From assembly GCA_964020085.1 (NCBI GenBank), contig CAXHUQ010000905.1:186001-250000 (forward strand): DNA of 64,000 nucleotides, given 5' to 3'. The stretch's first letter is position 1. The number at the start of each line of letters is the position of its first letter. Made by a program: the position numbers and the translations under genes. The DNA is from Micromussa lordhowensis (taxonomy: Eukaryota > Cnidaria > Anthozoa > Scleractinia > Lobophylliidae). Positions 12,035-25,577 of this stretch are shown piece by piece. The notes beneath the pieces were generated by a model. The model worked only from the letters and a program-made list of their open reading frames with translations. It was not told the DNA's origin and searched no databases.

Positions 12035-12312
12035 GATGCAGGCCTTCACAGAAAGCCATAGTTCAGCTCTCCGCTGCGGTTTTGATATGTGGAGGTTTGT
12101 GTTGACAAGACGCGAACTTTTTGTTGGAAGCACGGTTATTTTAATTGTACAATTCCTGATTGGATGAAAAGACGATGCAGGCCTTCACAGAAAGCCATAG
12201 TTCAGCTCTCCGCTGCGGTTTTGATATGTGGAGGTTTGTGTTGACAAGACGCGAACTTTTTGTTGGAAGCACGGTTATTTTAATTGTACAATTCCTGATT
12301 GGATGAAAAGAC
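12035..12312 (+). repeat. 139-bp internal tandem duplication
   Basis: The segment beginning GATGCAGGCCTTCACAG at 12035 recurs at 12174, so this unit carries two adjacent 139-bp copies of a stretch that is single in most units. The junctions share GACG, suggesting a microhomology-mediated or slippage event. It accounts for the 1906-bp unit length. Confidence 0.92.
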
Positions 12313-13940
12313 GTTGGATGTAGTCTTTTTGGCCCATACAGGAGAGTAATTTCCTTTTAGATGGAGATGCGCAGATGGTACTCTCGAGACGACATGGCCA
12401 TATTTATGCACAGTTATATATTTCGGTGCATAGTCTTAACACGGTATTCATAACATCAGACATACATCAGTTAAAAAAAAGAAAATAGGTTGTAGCGTGA
12501 ACTCACTACCAGTCTATAGCCATTCAAAGTTATTTCGTGTAGTAGCACATTGATAAAGAAGGAATTACTCTGTCTTTAAGATACACAGAGCTAAATTCCT
12601 CGGCAAAGGGACTTTTCCAGTATTCAGCTGGATCCAACAATCCCAACAAGCCCGGAAGGGACTGGCTGGCTGGCTGGCTGTCTGCCTGCCTGCCTGCCAA
12701 CGAAATGGCTTGGGTGCAAACTGTGTCGATGAACGGGAACGTCCAACACATGTGGGATGCGTTGTCTGTAATACTTAAAATAAACTCACGACAGCTGAAA
12801 AACAACGCATTTCAATTCTCTTGGCAGTCTAGCAACTTGCCAAGCTCTATGCTGATCTATCGAACTAACAATTTGCTTGAATCTAGTCCATTTTAACTTG
12901 TCTGACATGCACGCACTCTCAGTCGGACCTCCAAACTTCAAAAACTATCCACCCCGACTATTTATGCTAATATTCCCAAGGGACGTCAGGGTGGCCAAAT
13001 GGTTAACGTGGTGCGCTACGAAGACAGCGAAGGTCGCAGGTCGTGGGTTCGAATCACACTACCGCATAGGGGTTATTCTCAAACTGGCTTGGGGGCCGAA
13101 TAACCTCTCCCCGGCTACGTGGTACGTGGAGATGTGGGTCTGCGAACAAGGAATTACTCTCAAACTGGCTTGGGGGCCGAGTAATTCCTCCCCCAAGAAG
13201 TCCTGCGAGGTTTTTTTGGTTTTTATTTCTGCTTTTCTTGATTTTCCTGATCATTTTTTTTTCCTTTTTCCTGCTCGTAATTCCTTGTTAGTTTTGCTTT
13301 TCCCTACTTTCGGTACTTTTTTAACTTTTCATCAGCGCTAGAAACGGAAACACAAGAAGCGTTTTGCGGCATTATGGCTTCCTAAGATTTTTAATTTAAC
13401 CCGCGGTGAAATTTTAAGTTACTTTCTTTGTTTTCTTGGCTTAAACTCACTTCTACCAAACATAGGTTGTTTTTGATTTTATTTGATGTGACTTGATTGC
13501 AGAATAATTCTTCAATGATCAACTGTTTCATCAAGTCGCAACCTGCCAGAAACTACATTATCGCGTGTTCAGTGTACTATTTCTTTGGCATTTGAGATCA
13601 TCTGGTTCAGAGCGACAACAACGTTTGAACTCCACGAGGGTGTTCACGTCTTAAAACATGGCCACGAACAGAGTGAAAGGAAATCTCGTCAAAGACCGAC
13701 CGATCGTGAGTAGCATTTCCTTGCTTTCTCCAATTGAGGCGTTTTCGGGCTAGCTAACTATGAGAAAAAACTGTCTGTCATTCGCTAGCGGGAGAGAGAT
13801 TTGTTTGTGTGACTACCGGTCGATGATCATTGACGTAGGGACAACATACGGAGTGTTCGCTTACTCCTAATTGTGGCCTAGTTTGCTTGAAGTTCAATCG
13901 ATTCTCGATGTACGAAGCTCTTGTTCAGTCCATTTAGGAC

Positions 13941-14218
13941 GATGCAGGCCTTCACAGAAAGCCATAGTTCAGCTCTCCGCTGCGGTTTTGATATGTGGAG
14001 GTTTGTGTTGACAAGACGCGAACTTTTTGTTGGAAGCACGGTTATTTTAATTGTACAATTCCTGATTGGATGAAAAGACGATGCAGGCCTTCACAGAAAG
14101 CCATAGTTCAGCTCTCCGCTGCGGTTTTGATATGTGGAGGTTTGTGTTGACAAGACGCGAACTTTTTGTTGGAAGCACGGTTATTTTAATTGTACAATTC
14201 CTGATTGGATGAAAAGAC
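13941..14218 (+). repeat. 139-bp internal tandem duplication, second unit
   Basis: This is the same 139-bp duplication with the same breakpoints as in the previous unit (copies start at 13941 and 14080). Both units share other private changes, such as GATGTGGGTCTGCG and GGTACTTTTTTAAC. They are therefore sister copies made by duplication of a whole unit after the 139-bp event. Confidence 0.92.
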
Positions 14219-16329
14219 GTTGGATGTAGTCTTTTTGGCCCATACAGGAGAGTAATTTCCTTTTAGATGGAGATGCGCAGATGGTACTCTCGAGACGACA
14301 TGGCCATATTTATGCACAGTTATATATTTCGGTGCATAGTCTTAACACGGTATTCATAACATCAGACATACATCAGTTAAAAAAAAGAAAATAGGTTGTA
14401 GCGTGAACTCACTACCAGTCTATAGCCATTCAAAGTTATTTCGTGTAGTAGCACATTGATAAAGAAGGAATTACTCTGTCTTTAAGATACACAGAGCTAA
14501 ATTCCTCGGCAAAGGGACTTTTCCAGTATTCAGCTGGATCCAACAATCCCAACAAGCCCGGAAGGGACTGGCTGGCTGGCTGGCTGTCTGCCTGCCTGCC
14601 TGCCAACGAAATGGCTTGGGTGCAAACTGTGTCGATGAACGGGAACGTCCAACACATGTGGGATGCGTTGTCTGTAATACTTAAAATAAACTCACGACAG
14701 CTGAAAAACAACGCATTTCAATTCTCTTGGCAGTCTAGCAACTTGCCAAGCTCTATGCTGATCTATCGAACTAACAATTTGCTTGAATCTAGTCCATTTT
14801 AACTTGTCTGACATGCACGCACTCTCAGTCGGACCTCCAAACTTCAAAAACTATCCACCCCGACTATTTATGCTAATATTCCCAAGGGACGTCAGGGTGG
14901 CCAAATGGTTAACGTGGTGCGCTACGAAGACAGCGAAGGTCGCAGGTCGTGGGTTCGAATCACACTACCGCATAGGGGTTATTCTCAAACTGGCTTGGGG
15001 GCCGAATAACCTCTCCCCGGCTACGTGGTACGTGGAGATGTGGGTCTGCGAACAAGGAATTACTCTCAAACTGGCTTGGGGGCCGAGTAATTCCTCCCCC
15101 AAGAAGTCCTGCGAGGTTTTTTTGGTTTTTATTTCTGCTTTTCTTGATTTTCCTGATCATTTTTTTTTCCTTTTTCCTGCTCGTAATTCCTTGTTAGTTT
15201 TGCTTTTCCCTACTTTCGGTACTTTTTTAACTTTTCATCAGCGCTAGAAACGGAAACACAAGAAGCGTTTTGCGGCATTATGGCTTCCTAAGATTTTTAA
15301 TTTAACCCGCGGTGAAATTTTAAGTTACTTTCTTTGTTTTCTTGGCTTAAACTCACTTCTACCAAACATAGGTTGTTTTTGATTTTATTTGATGTGACTT
15401 GATTGCAGAATAATTCTTCAATGATCAACTGTTTCATCAAGTCGCAACCTGCCAGAAACTACATTATCGCGTGTTCAGTGTACTATTTCTTTGGCATTTG
15501 AGATCATCTGGTTCAGAGCGACAACAACGTTTGAACTCCACGAGGGTGTTCACGTCTTAAAACATGGCCACGAACAGAGTGAAAGGAAATCTCGTCAAAG
15601 ACCGACCGATCGTGAGTAGCATTTCCTTGCTTTCTCCAATTGAGGCGTTTTCGGGCTAGCTAACTATGAGAAAAAACTGTCTGTCATTCGCTAGCGGGAG
15701 AGAGATTTGTTTGTGTGACTACCGGTCGATGATCATTGACGTAGGGACAACATACGGAGTGTTCGCTTACTCCTAATTGTGACCTAGTTTGCTTGAAGTT
15801 CAATCGATTCTCGATGTACGAAGCTCTTGTTCAGTCCATTTAGGACGATGCAGGCCTTCACAGAAAGCCATAGTTCAGCTCTCCGCTGCGGTTTTGATAT
15901 GTGGAGGTTTGTGTTGACAAGACGCGAACTTTTTGTTGGAAGCACGGTTATTTTAATTGTACAATTCCTGATTGGATGAAAAGACGTTGGATGTAGTCTT
16001 TTTGGCCCATACAGGAGAGTAATTTCCTTTTAGATGGAGATGCGCAGATGGTACTCTCGAGACGACATGGCCATATTTATGCACAGTTATATATTTCGGT
16101 GCATAGTCTTAACACGGTATTCATAACATCAGACATACATCAGTTAAAAAAAAGAAAATAGGTTGTAGCGTGAACTCACTACCAGTCTATAGCCATTCAA
16201 AGTTATTTCGTGTAGTAGCACATTGATAAAGAAGGAATTACTCTGTCTTTAAGATACACAGAGCTAAATTCCTCGGCAAAGGGACTTTTCCAGTATTCAG
16301 CTGGATCCAACAATCCCAACAAGCCCGGA

Positions 16330-16712
<383 letters not shown>

Positions 16713-19700
16713 GCCAACGAAATGGCTTAGGTGCAAACTGTGTCGATGAACGGGAACGTCCAACACATGTGGGATGCGTTGTCTGTAATACTTAAAATAA
16801 ACTCACGACAGCTGAAAAACAACGCATTTCAATTCTCTTGGCAGTCTAGCAACTTGCCAAGCTCTATGCTGATCTATCGAACTAACAATTTGCTTGAATC
16901 TAGTCCATTTTAACTTGTCTGACATGCACGCACTCTCAGTCGGACCTCCAAACTTCAAAAACTATCCACCCCGACTATTTATGCTAATATTCCCAAGGGA
17001 CGTCAGGGTGGCCAAATGGTTAACGTGGTGCGCTACGAAGACAGCGAAGGTCGCAGGTCGTGGGTTCGAATCACACTACCGCATAGGGGTTATTCTCAAA
17101 CTGGCTTGGGGGCCGAATAACCTCTCCCCGGCTACGTGGTACGTGGAGATTTGGGTCTGCGAACAAGGAATTACTCTCAAACTGGCTTGGGGGCCGAGTA
17201 ATTCCTCCCCCAAGAAGTCCTGCGAGGTTTTTTTGGTTTTTATTTCTGCTTGTCTTGATTTTCCTGATCATTTTTTTTCCTTTTTCCTGCTCGTAATTCC
17301 TTGTTAGTTTTGCTTTTCCCTACTTTCGGTATTTTTTTAACTTTTCATCAGCGCTAGAAACGGAAAAACAAGAAGCGTTTTGCGGCATTATGGCTTCCTA
17401 AGATTTTTAATTTAGCCCGCGGTGAAATTTTAAGTTACTTTCTTTGTTTTCTTGGCTTAAACTCACTTCTACCAAACATAGGTTGTATTTGATTTTATTT
17501 GATGTGACTTGATTGCAGAATAATTCTTCAATGATCAACTGTTTCATCAAGTCGCAACCTGCCAGAAGCTACATTATCGCGTGTTCAGTGTACTATTTCT
17601 TTGGCATTTGAGATCATCTGGTTCAGAGCGACAACAACGTTTGAACTCCACGAGGGTGTTCACGTCTTAAAACATGGCCACGAACAGAGTGAAAGGAAAT
17701 CTCGTCAAAGACCGACCGATCGTGAGTAGCATTTCCTTGCTTTCTCCAATTGAGGCGTTTTCGGGCTAGCTAACTATGAGAAAAAACTGTCTGTCATTCG
17801 CTAGCGGGAGAGAGATTTGTTTGTGTGACTACCGGTCGATGATCATTGACGTAGGGACAACATACGGAGTGTTCGCTTACTCCTAATTGTGGCCTAGTTT
17901 GCTTGAAGTTCAATCGATTCTCGATGTACGAAGCTCTTGTTCAGTCCATTTAGGACGATGCAGGCCTTCACAGAAAGCCATAGTTCAGCTCTCCGCTGCG
18001 GTTTTGATATGTGGAGGTTTGTGTTGACAAGACGCGAACTTTTTGTTGGAAGCACGGTTATTTTAATTGTACAATTCCTGATTGGATGAAAAGACGTTGG
18101 ATGTAGTCTTTTTGGCCTCAAAAGCCATACAGGAGAGTAATTTCCTTTTAGATGGAGATGCGCAGATGGTACTCTCGAGACGACATGGCCATATTTATGC
18201 ACAGTTATATATTTCGGTGCATAGTCTTAACACGGTATTCATAACATCAGACATACATCAGTTAAAAAAAAAAAATAGGTTGTAGCGTGAACTCACTACC
18301 AGTCTATAGCCATTCAAAGTTATTTCGTGTAGTAGCACATTGATAAAGAAGGAATTACTCTGTCTTTAAGATACACAGAGCTAAATTCCTCGGCAAAGGG
18401 ACGTTTCCAGTATTCAGCTGGATCCAACAATCCCAACAAGCCCGGAAGGGGCTGGCTGGCTGGCTGTCTGCCTGCCTGCCTGCCAACGAAATGGCTTGGG
18501 TGCAAACTGTGTCGATGAACGGGAACGTCCAACACATGTGGGATGCGTTGTCTGTAATACTTAAAATAAACTCACGACAGCTGAAAAACAACGCATTTCA
18601 ATTCTCTTGGCAGTCTAGCAACTTGCCAAGCTCTATGCTGATCTATCGAACTAACAATTTGCTTGAATCTAGTCCATTTTAACTTGTCTGACATGCACGC
18701 ACTCTCAGTCGGACCTCCAAACTTCAAAAACTATCCACCCCGACTATTTATGCTAATATTCCCAAGGGACGTCAGGGTGGCCAAATGGTTAACGTGGTGC
18801 GCTACGAAGACAGCGAAGGTCGCAGGTCGTGGGTTCGAATCACACTACCGCATAGGGGTTATTTTCAAACTGGCTTGGGGGCCGAATAACCTCTCCCCGG
18901 CTACGTGGTACGTGGAGATTTGGGTCTGCGAACAAGGAATTACTCTCAAACTGGCTTGGGGGCCGAGTAATTCCTCCCCCAAGAAGTCCTGCGAGGTTTT
19001 TTTGGTTTTTATTTCTGCTTGTCTTGATTTTCCTGATCATTTTTTTTTTCCTTTTTCCTGCTCGTAATTCCTTGTTAGTTTTGCTTTTCCCTACTTTCGG
19101 TATTTTTTTAACTTTTCATCAGCGCTAGAAACGGAAAAACAAGAAGCGTTTTGCGGCATTATGGCTTCCTAAGATTTTTAATTTAGCCCGCGGTGAAATT
19201 TAAAGTTACTTTCTTTGTTTTCTTGGCTTAAACTCACTTCTACCAAACATAGGTTGTATTTGATTTTATTTGATGTGACTTGATTGCAGAATAATTCTTC
19301 AATGATCAACTGTTTCATCAAGTCGCAAACTGCCAGAAACTACATTATCGCGTGTTCAGTGTACTATTTCTTTGGCATTTGAGATCATCTGGTTCAGAGC
19401 GACAACAACGTTTGAACTCCACGAGGGTGTTCACGTCTTAAAACATGGCCACGAACAGAGTGAAAGGAAATCTCGTCAAAGACCGACCGATCGTGAGTAG
19501 CATTTCCTTGCTTTCTCCACTTGAGGCGTTTTCGGGCTAGCTAATTATGAGAAAAGACTGTCTGTCATTCGCTAGCGGGAGAGAGATTTGTTTGTGTGAC
19601 TACCGGTCGATGATCATTGACGTAGGGACAACATACGGAGTGTTCGCTTACTCCTAATTGTGGCCTAGTTTGCTTGAAGTTCAATCGATTCTCGATGTAC

Positions 19701-21990
19701 GAAGCTCTTGTTCAGTCCATTTAGGACGATGCAGGCCTTCACAGAAAGCCATAGTTCAGCTCTCCGCTGCGGTTTTGATATGTGGAGGTTTGTGTTGACA
19801 AGACGCGAACTTTTTGTTGGAAGCACGGTTATTTTAATTGTACAATTCCTGATTGGATGAAAAGACGTTGGATGTAGTCTTTTTGGCCTCAAAAGCCATA
19901 CAGGAGAGTAATTTCCTTTTAGATGGAGATGCGCAGATTGTACTCTCGAGACGACATGGCCATATTTATGCACAGTTATATATTTCGGTGCATAGTCTTA
20001 ACACGGTATTCATAACATCAGACATACATCAGTTAAAAAAAAGAAAATAGGTTGTAGCGTGAACTCACTACCAGTCTATAGCCATTCAAAGTTATTTCGT
20101 GTAGTAGCACATTGATAAAGAAGGAATTACTCTGTCTTTAAGATACACAGAGCTAAATTCCTCGGCAAAGGGACGTTTCCAGCATTCAGCTGGATCCAAC
20201 AATCCCAACAAGCCCGGAAGGGGCTGGCTGGCTGGCTGGCTGGCTGTCTGCCTGCCTGCCTGCCAACGAAATGGCTTGGGTGCAAACTGTGTCGATGAAC
20301 GGGAACGTCCAACACATGTGGGATGCGTTGTCTGTAATACTTAAAATAAACTCACGACAGCTGAAAAACAACGCATTTCAATTCTCTTGGCAGTCTAGCA
20401 ACTTGCCAAGCTCTATGCTGATCTATCGAACTAACAATTTGCTTGAATCTAGTCCATTTTAACTTGTCTGACATGCACGCACTCTCAGTCGGACCTCCAA
20501 ACTTCAAAAACTATCCACCCCGACTATTTATGCTAATATTCCCAAGGGACGTCAGGGTGGCCAAATGGTTAACGTGGTGCGCTACGAAGACAGCGAAGGT
20601 CGCAGGTCGTGGGTTCGAATCACACTACCGCATAGGGGTTATTCTCAAACTGGCTTGGGGGCCGAATAACCTCTCCCCGGCTACGTGGTACGTGGAGATT
20701 TGGCTCTGCGAACAAGGAATTACTCTCAAACTGGCTTGGGGGCCGAGTAATTCCTCCCCCAAGAAGTCCTGCGAGGTTTTTTTGGTTTTTATTTCTGCTT
20801 GTCTTGATTTTCCTGATCATTTTTTTTTTCCTTTTTCCTGCTCGTAATTCCTTGTTAGTTTTGCTTTTCCCTACTTTCGGTATTTTTTTAACTTTTCATC
20901 AGCGCTAGAAACGGAAAAACAAGAAGCGTTTTGCGGCATTATGGCTTCCTAAGATTTTTAATTTAGCCCGCGGTGAAATTTTAAGTTACTTTCTTTGTTT
21001 TCTTGGCTTAAACTCACTTCTACCAAACATAGGTTGTATTTGATTTTATTTGATGTGACTTGATTGCAGAATAATTCTTCAATGATCAACTGTTTCATCA
21101 AGTTGCAACCTGCCAGAAGCTACATTATCGCATGTTCAGTGTACTATTTCTTTGGCATTTGAGATCATCTGGTTCAGAGCGACAACAACGTTTGAACTCC
21201 ACGAGGGTGTTCACGTCTTAAAACATGGCCACGAACAGAGTGAAAGGAAATCTCGTCAAAGACCGACCGATCGTGAGTAGCATTTCCTTGCTTTCTCCAA
21301 TTGAGGCGTTTTCGGGCTAGCTAACTATGAGAAAAAACTGTCTGTCATTCGCTAGCGGGAGAGAGATTTGTTTGTGTGACTACCGGTCGATGATCATTGA
21401 CAACATACGGAGTGTTCGCTTACTCCTAATTGTGGCCTAGTTTGCTTGAAGTTCAATCGATTCTCGATGTACGAAGCTCTTGTTCAGTCCATTTAGGACG
21501 ATGCAGGCCTTCACAGAAAGCCATAGTTCAGCTCTCCGCTGCGGTTTTGATATGTGGAGGTTTGTGTTGACAAGACGCGAACTTTTTGTTGGAAGCACGG
21601 TTATTTTAATTGTACAATTCCTGATTGGATGAAAAGACGTTGGATGTAGTCTTTTTGGCCTCAAAAGCCATACAGGAGAGTAATTTCCTTTTAGATGGAG
21701 ATGCGCAGATTGTACTCTCGAGACGACATGGCCATATTTATGCACAGTTATATATTTCGGTGCATAGTCTTAACACGGTATTCATAACATCAGACATACA
21801 TCAGTTAAAAAAAAGAAAATAGGTTGTAGCGTGAACTCACTACCAGTCTATAGCCATTCAAAGTTATTTCGTGTAGTAGCACATTGATAAAGAAGGAATT
21901 ACTCTGTCTTTAAGATACACAGAGCTAAATTCCTCGGCAAAGGGACGTTTCCAGCATTCAGCTGGATCCAACAATCCCAACAAGCCCGGA

Positions 21991-22021
<31 letters not shown>

Positions 22022-25000
22022 GCCTGCCTGCCTGCCAACGAAATGGCTTGGGTGCAAACTGTGTCGATGAACGGGAACGTCCAACACATGTGGGATGCGT
22101 TGTCTGTAATACTTAAAATAAACTCACGACAGCTGAAAAACAACGCATTTCAATTCTCTTGGCAGTCTAGCAACTTGCCAAGCTCTATGCTGATCTATCG
22201 AACTAACAATTTGCTTGAATCTAGTCCATTTTAACTTGTCTGACATGCACGCACTCTCAGTCGGACCTCCAAACTTCAAAAACTATCCACCCCGACTATT
22301 TATGCTAATATTCCCAAGGGACGTCAGGGTGGCCAAATGGTTAACGTGGTGCGCTACGAAGACAGCGAAGGTCGCAGGTCGTGGGTTCGAATCACACTAC
22401 CGCATAGGGGTTATTCTCAAACTGGCTTGGGGGCCGAATAACCTCTCCCCGGCTACGTGGTACGTGGAGATTTGGCTCTGCGAACAAGGAATTACTCTCA
22501 AACTGGCTTGGGGGCCGAGTAATTCCTCCCCCAAGAAGTCCTGCGAGGTTTTTTTGGTTTTTATTTCTGCTTGTCTTGATTTTCCTGATCATTTTTTTTT
22601 TCCTTTTTCCTGCTCGTAATTCCTTGTTAGTTTTGCTTTTCCCTACTTTCGGTATTTTTTTAACTTTTCATCAGCGCTAGAAACGGAAAAACAAGAAGCG
22701 TTTTGCGGCATTATGGCTTCCTAAGATTTTTAATTTAGCCCGCGGTGAAATTTTAAGTTACTTTCTTTGTTTTCTTGGCTTAAACTCACTTCTACCAAAC
22801 ATAGGTTGTATTTGATTTTATTTGATGTGACTTGATTGCAGAATAATTCTTCAATGATCAACTGTTTCATCAAGTTGCAACCTGCCAGAAGCTACATTAT
22901 CGCGTGTTCAGTGTACTATTTCTTTGGCATTTGAGATCATCTGGTTCAGAGCGACAACAACGTTTGAACTCCACGAGGGTGTTCACGTCTTAAAACATGG
23001 CCACGAACAGAGTGAAAGGAAATCTCGTCAAAGACCGACCGATCGTGAGTAGCATTTCCTTGCTTTCTCCAATTGAGGCGTTTTCGGGCTAGCTAACTAT
23101 GAGAAAAAACTGTCTGTCATTCGCTAGCGGGAGAGAGATTTGTTTGTGTGACTACCGGTCGATGATCATTGACGTAGGGACAACATACGGAGTGTTCGCT
23201 TACTCCTAATTGTGGCCTAGTTTGCTTGAAGTTCAATCGATTCTCGATGTACGAAGCTCTTGTTCAGTCCATTTAGGACGATGCAGGCCTTCACAGAAAG
23301 CCATAGTTCAGCTCTCCGCTGCGGTTTTGATATGTGGAGGTTTGTGTTGACAAGACGCGAACTTTTTGTTGGAAGCACGGTTATTTTAATTGTACAATTC
23401 CTGATTGGATGAAAAGACGTTGGATGTAGTCTTTTTGGCCTCAAAAGCCATACAGGAGAGTAATTTCCTTTTAGATGGAGATGCGCAGATGGTACTCTCG
23501 AGACGACATGGCCATATTTATGCACAGTTATATATTTCGGTGCATAGTCTTAACACGGTATTCATAACATCAGACATACATCAGTTAAAAAAAAAAAATA
23601 GGTTGTAGCGTGAACTCACTACCAGTCTATAGCCATTCAAAGTTATTTCGTGTAGTAGCACATTGATAAAGAAGGAATTACTCTGTCTTTAAGATACACA
23701 GAGCTAAATTCCTCGGCAAAGGGACGTTTCCAGTATTCAGCTGGATCCAACAATCCCAACAAGCCCGGAAGGGGCTGGCTGGCTGGCTGTCTGCCTGCCT
23801 GCCTGCCAACGAAATGGCTTGGGTGCAAACTGTGTCGATGAACGGGAACGTCCAACACATGTGGGATGCGTTGTCTGTAATACTTAAAATAAACTCACGA
23901 CAGCTGAAAAACAACGCATTTCAATTCTCTTGGCAGTCTAGCAACTTGCCAAGCTCTATGCTGATCTATCGAACTAACAATTTGCTTGAATCTAGTCCAT
24001 TTTAACTTGTCTGACATGCACGCACTCTCAGTCGGACCTCCAAACTTCAAAAACTATCCACCCCGACTATTTATGCTAATATTCCCAAGGGACGTCAGGG
24101 TGGCCAAATGGTTAACGTGGTGCGCTACGAAGACAGCGAAGGTCGCAGGTCGTGGGTTCGAATCACACTACCGCATAGGGGTTATTCTCAAACTGGCTTG
24201 GGGGCCGAATAACCTCTCCCCGGCTACGTGGTACGTGGAGATTTGGGTCTGCGAACAAGGAATTACTCTCAAACTGGCTTGGGGGCCGAGTAATTCCTCC
24301 CCCAAGAAGTCCTGCGAGGTTTTTTTGGTTTTTATTTCTGCTTGTCTTGATTTTCCTGATCATTTTTTTTTTCCTTTTTCCTGCTCGTAATTCCTTGTTA
24401 GTTTTGCTTTTCCCTACTTTCGGTATTTTTTTAACTTTTCATCAGCGCTAGAAACGGAAAAACAAGAAGCGTTTTGCGGCATTATGGCTTCCTAAGATTT
24501 TTAATTTAGCCCGCGGTGAAATTTTAAGTTACTTTCTTTGTTTTCTTGGCTTAAACTCACTTCTACCAAACATAGGTTGTATTTGATTTTATTTGATGTG
24601 ACTTGATTGCAGAATAATTCTTCAATGATCAACTGTTTCATCAAGTCGCAACCTGCCAGAAACTACATTATCGCGTGTTCAGTGTACTATTTCTTTGGCA
24701 TTTGAGATCATCTGGTTCAGAGCGACAACAACGTTTGAACTCCACGAGGGTGTTCACGTCTTAAAACATGGCCACGAACAGAGTGAAAGGAAATCTCGTC
24801 AAAGACCGACCGATCGTGAGTAGCATTTCCTTGCTTTCTCCACTTGAGGCGTTTTCGGGCTAGCTAATTATGAGAAAAGACTGTCTGTCATTCGCTAGCG
24901 GGAGAGAGATTTGTTTGTGTGACTACCGGTCGATGATCATTGACGTAGGGACAACATACGGAGTGTTCGCTTACTCCTAATTGTGGCCTAGTTTGCTTGA

Positions 25001-25541
25001 AGTTCAATCGATTCTCGATGTACGAAGCTCTTGTTCAGTCCATTTAGGACGATGCAGGCCTTCACAGAAAGCCATAGTTCAGCTCTCCGCTGCGGTTTTG
25101 ATATGTGGAGGTTTGTGTTGACAAGACGCGAACTTTTTGTTGGAAGCACGGTTATTTTAATTGTACAATTCCTGATTGGATGAAAAGACGTTGGATGTAG
25201 TCTTTTTGGCCTCAAAAGCCATACAGGAGAGTAATTTCCTTTTAGATGGAGATGCGCAGATTGTACTCTCGAGACGACATGGCCATATTTATGCACAGTT
25301 ATATATTTCGGTGCATAGTCTTAACACGGTATTCATAACATCAGACATACATCAGTTAAAAAAAAGAAAATAGGTTGTAGCGTGAACTCACTACCAGTCT
25401 ATAGCCATTCAAAGTTATTTCGTGTAGTAGCACATTGATAAAGAAGGAATTACTCTGTCTTTAAGATACACAGAGCTAAATTCCTCGGCAAAGGGACGTT
25501 TCCAGCATTCAGCTGGATCCAACAATCCCAACAAGCCCGGA

Positions 25542-25577
<36 letters not shown>

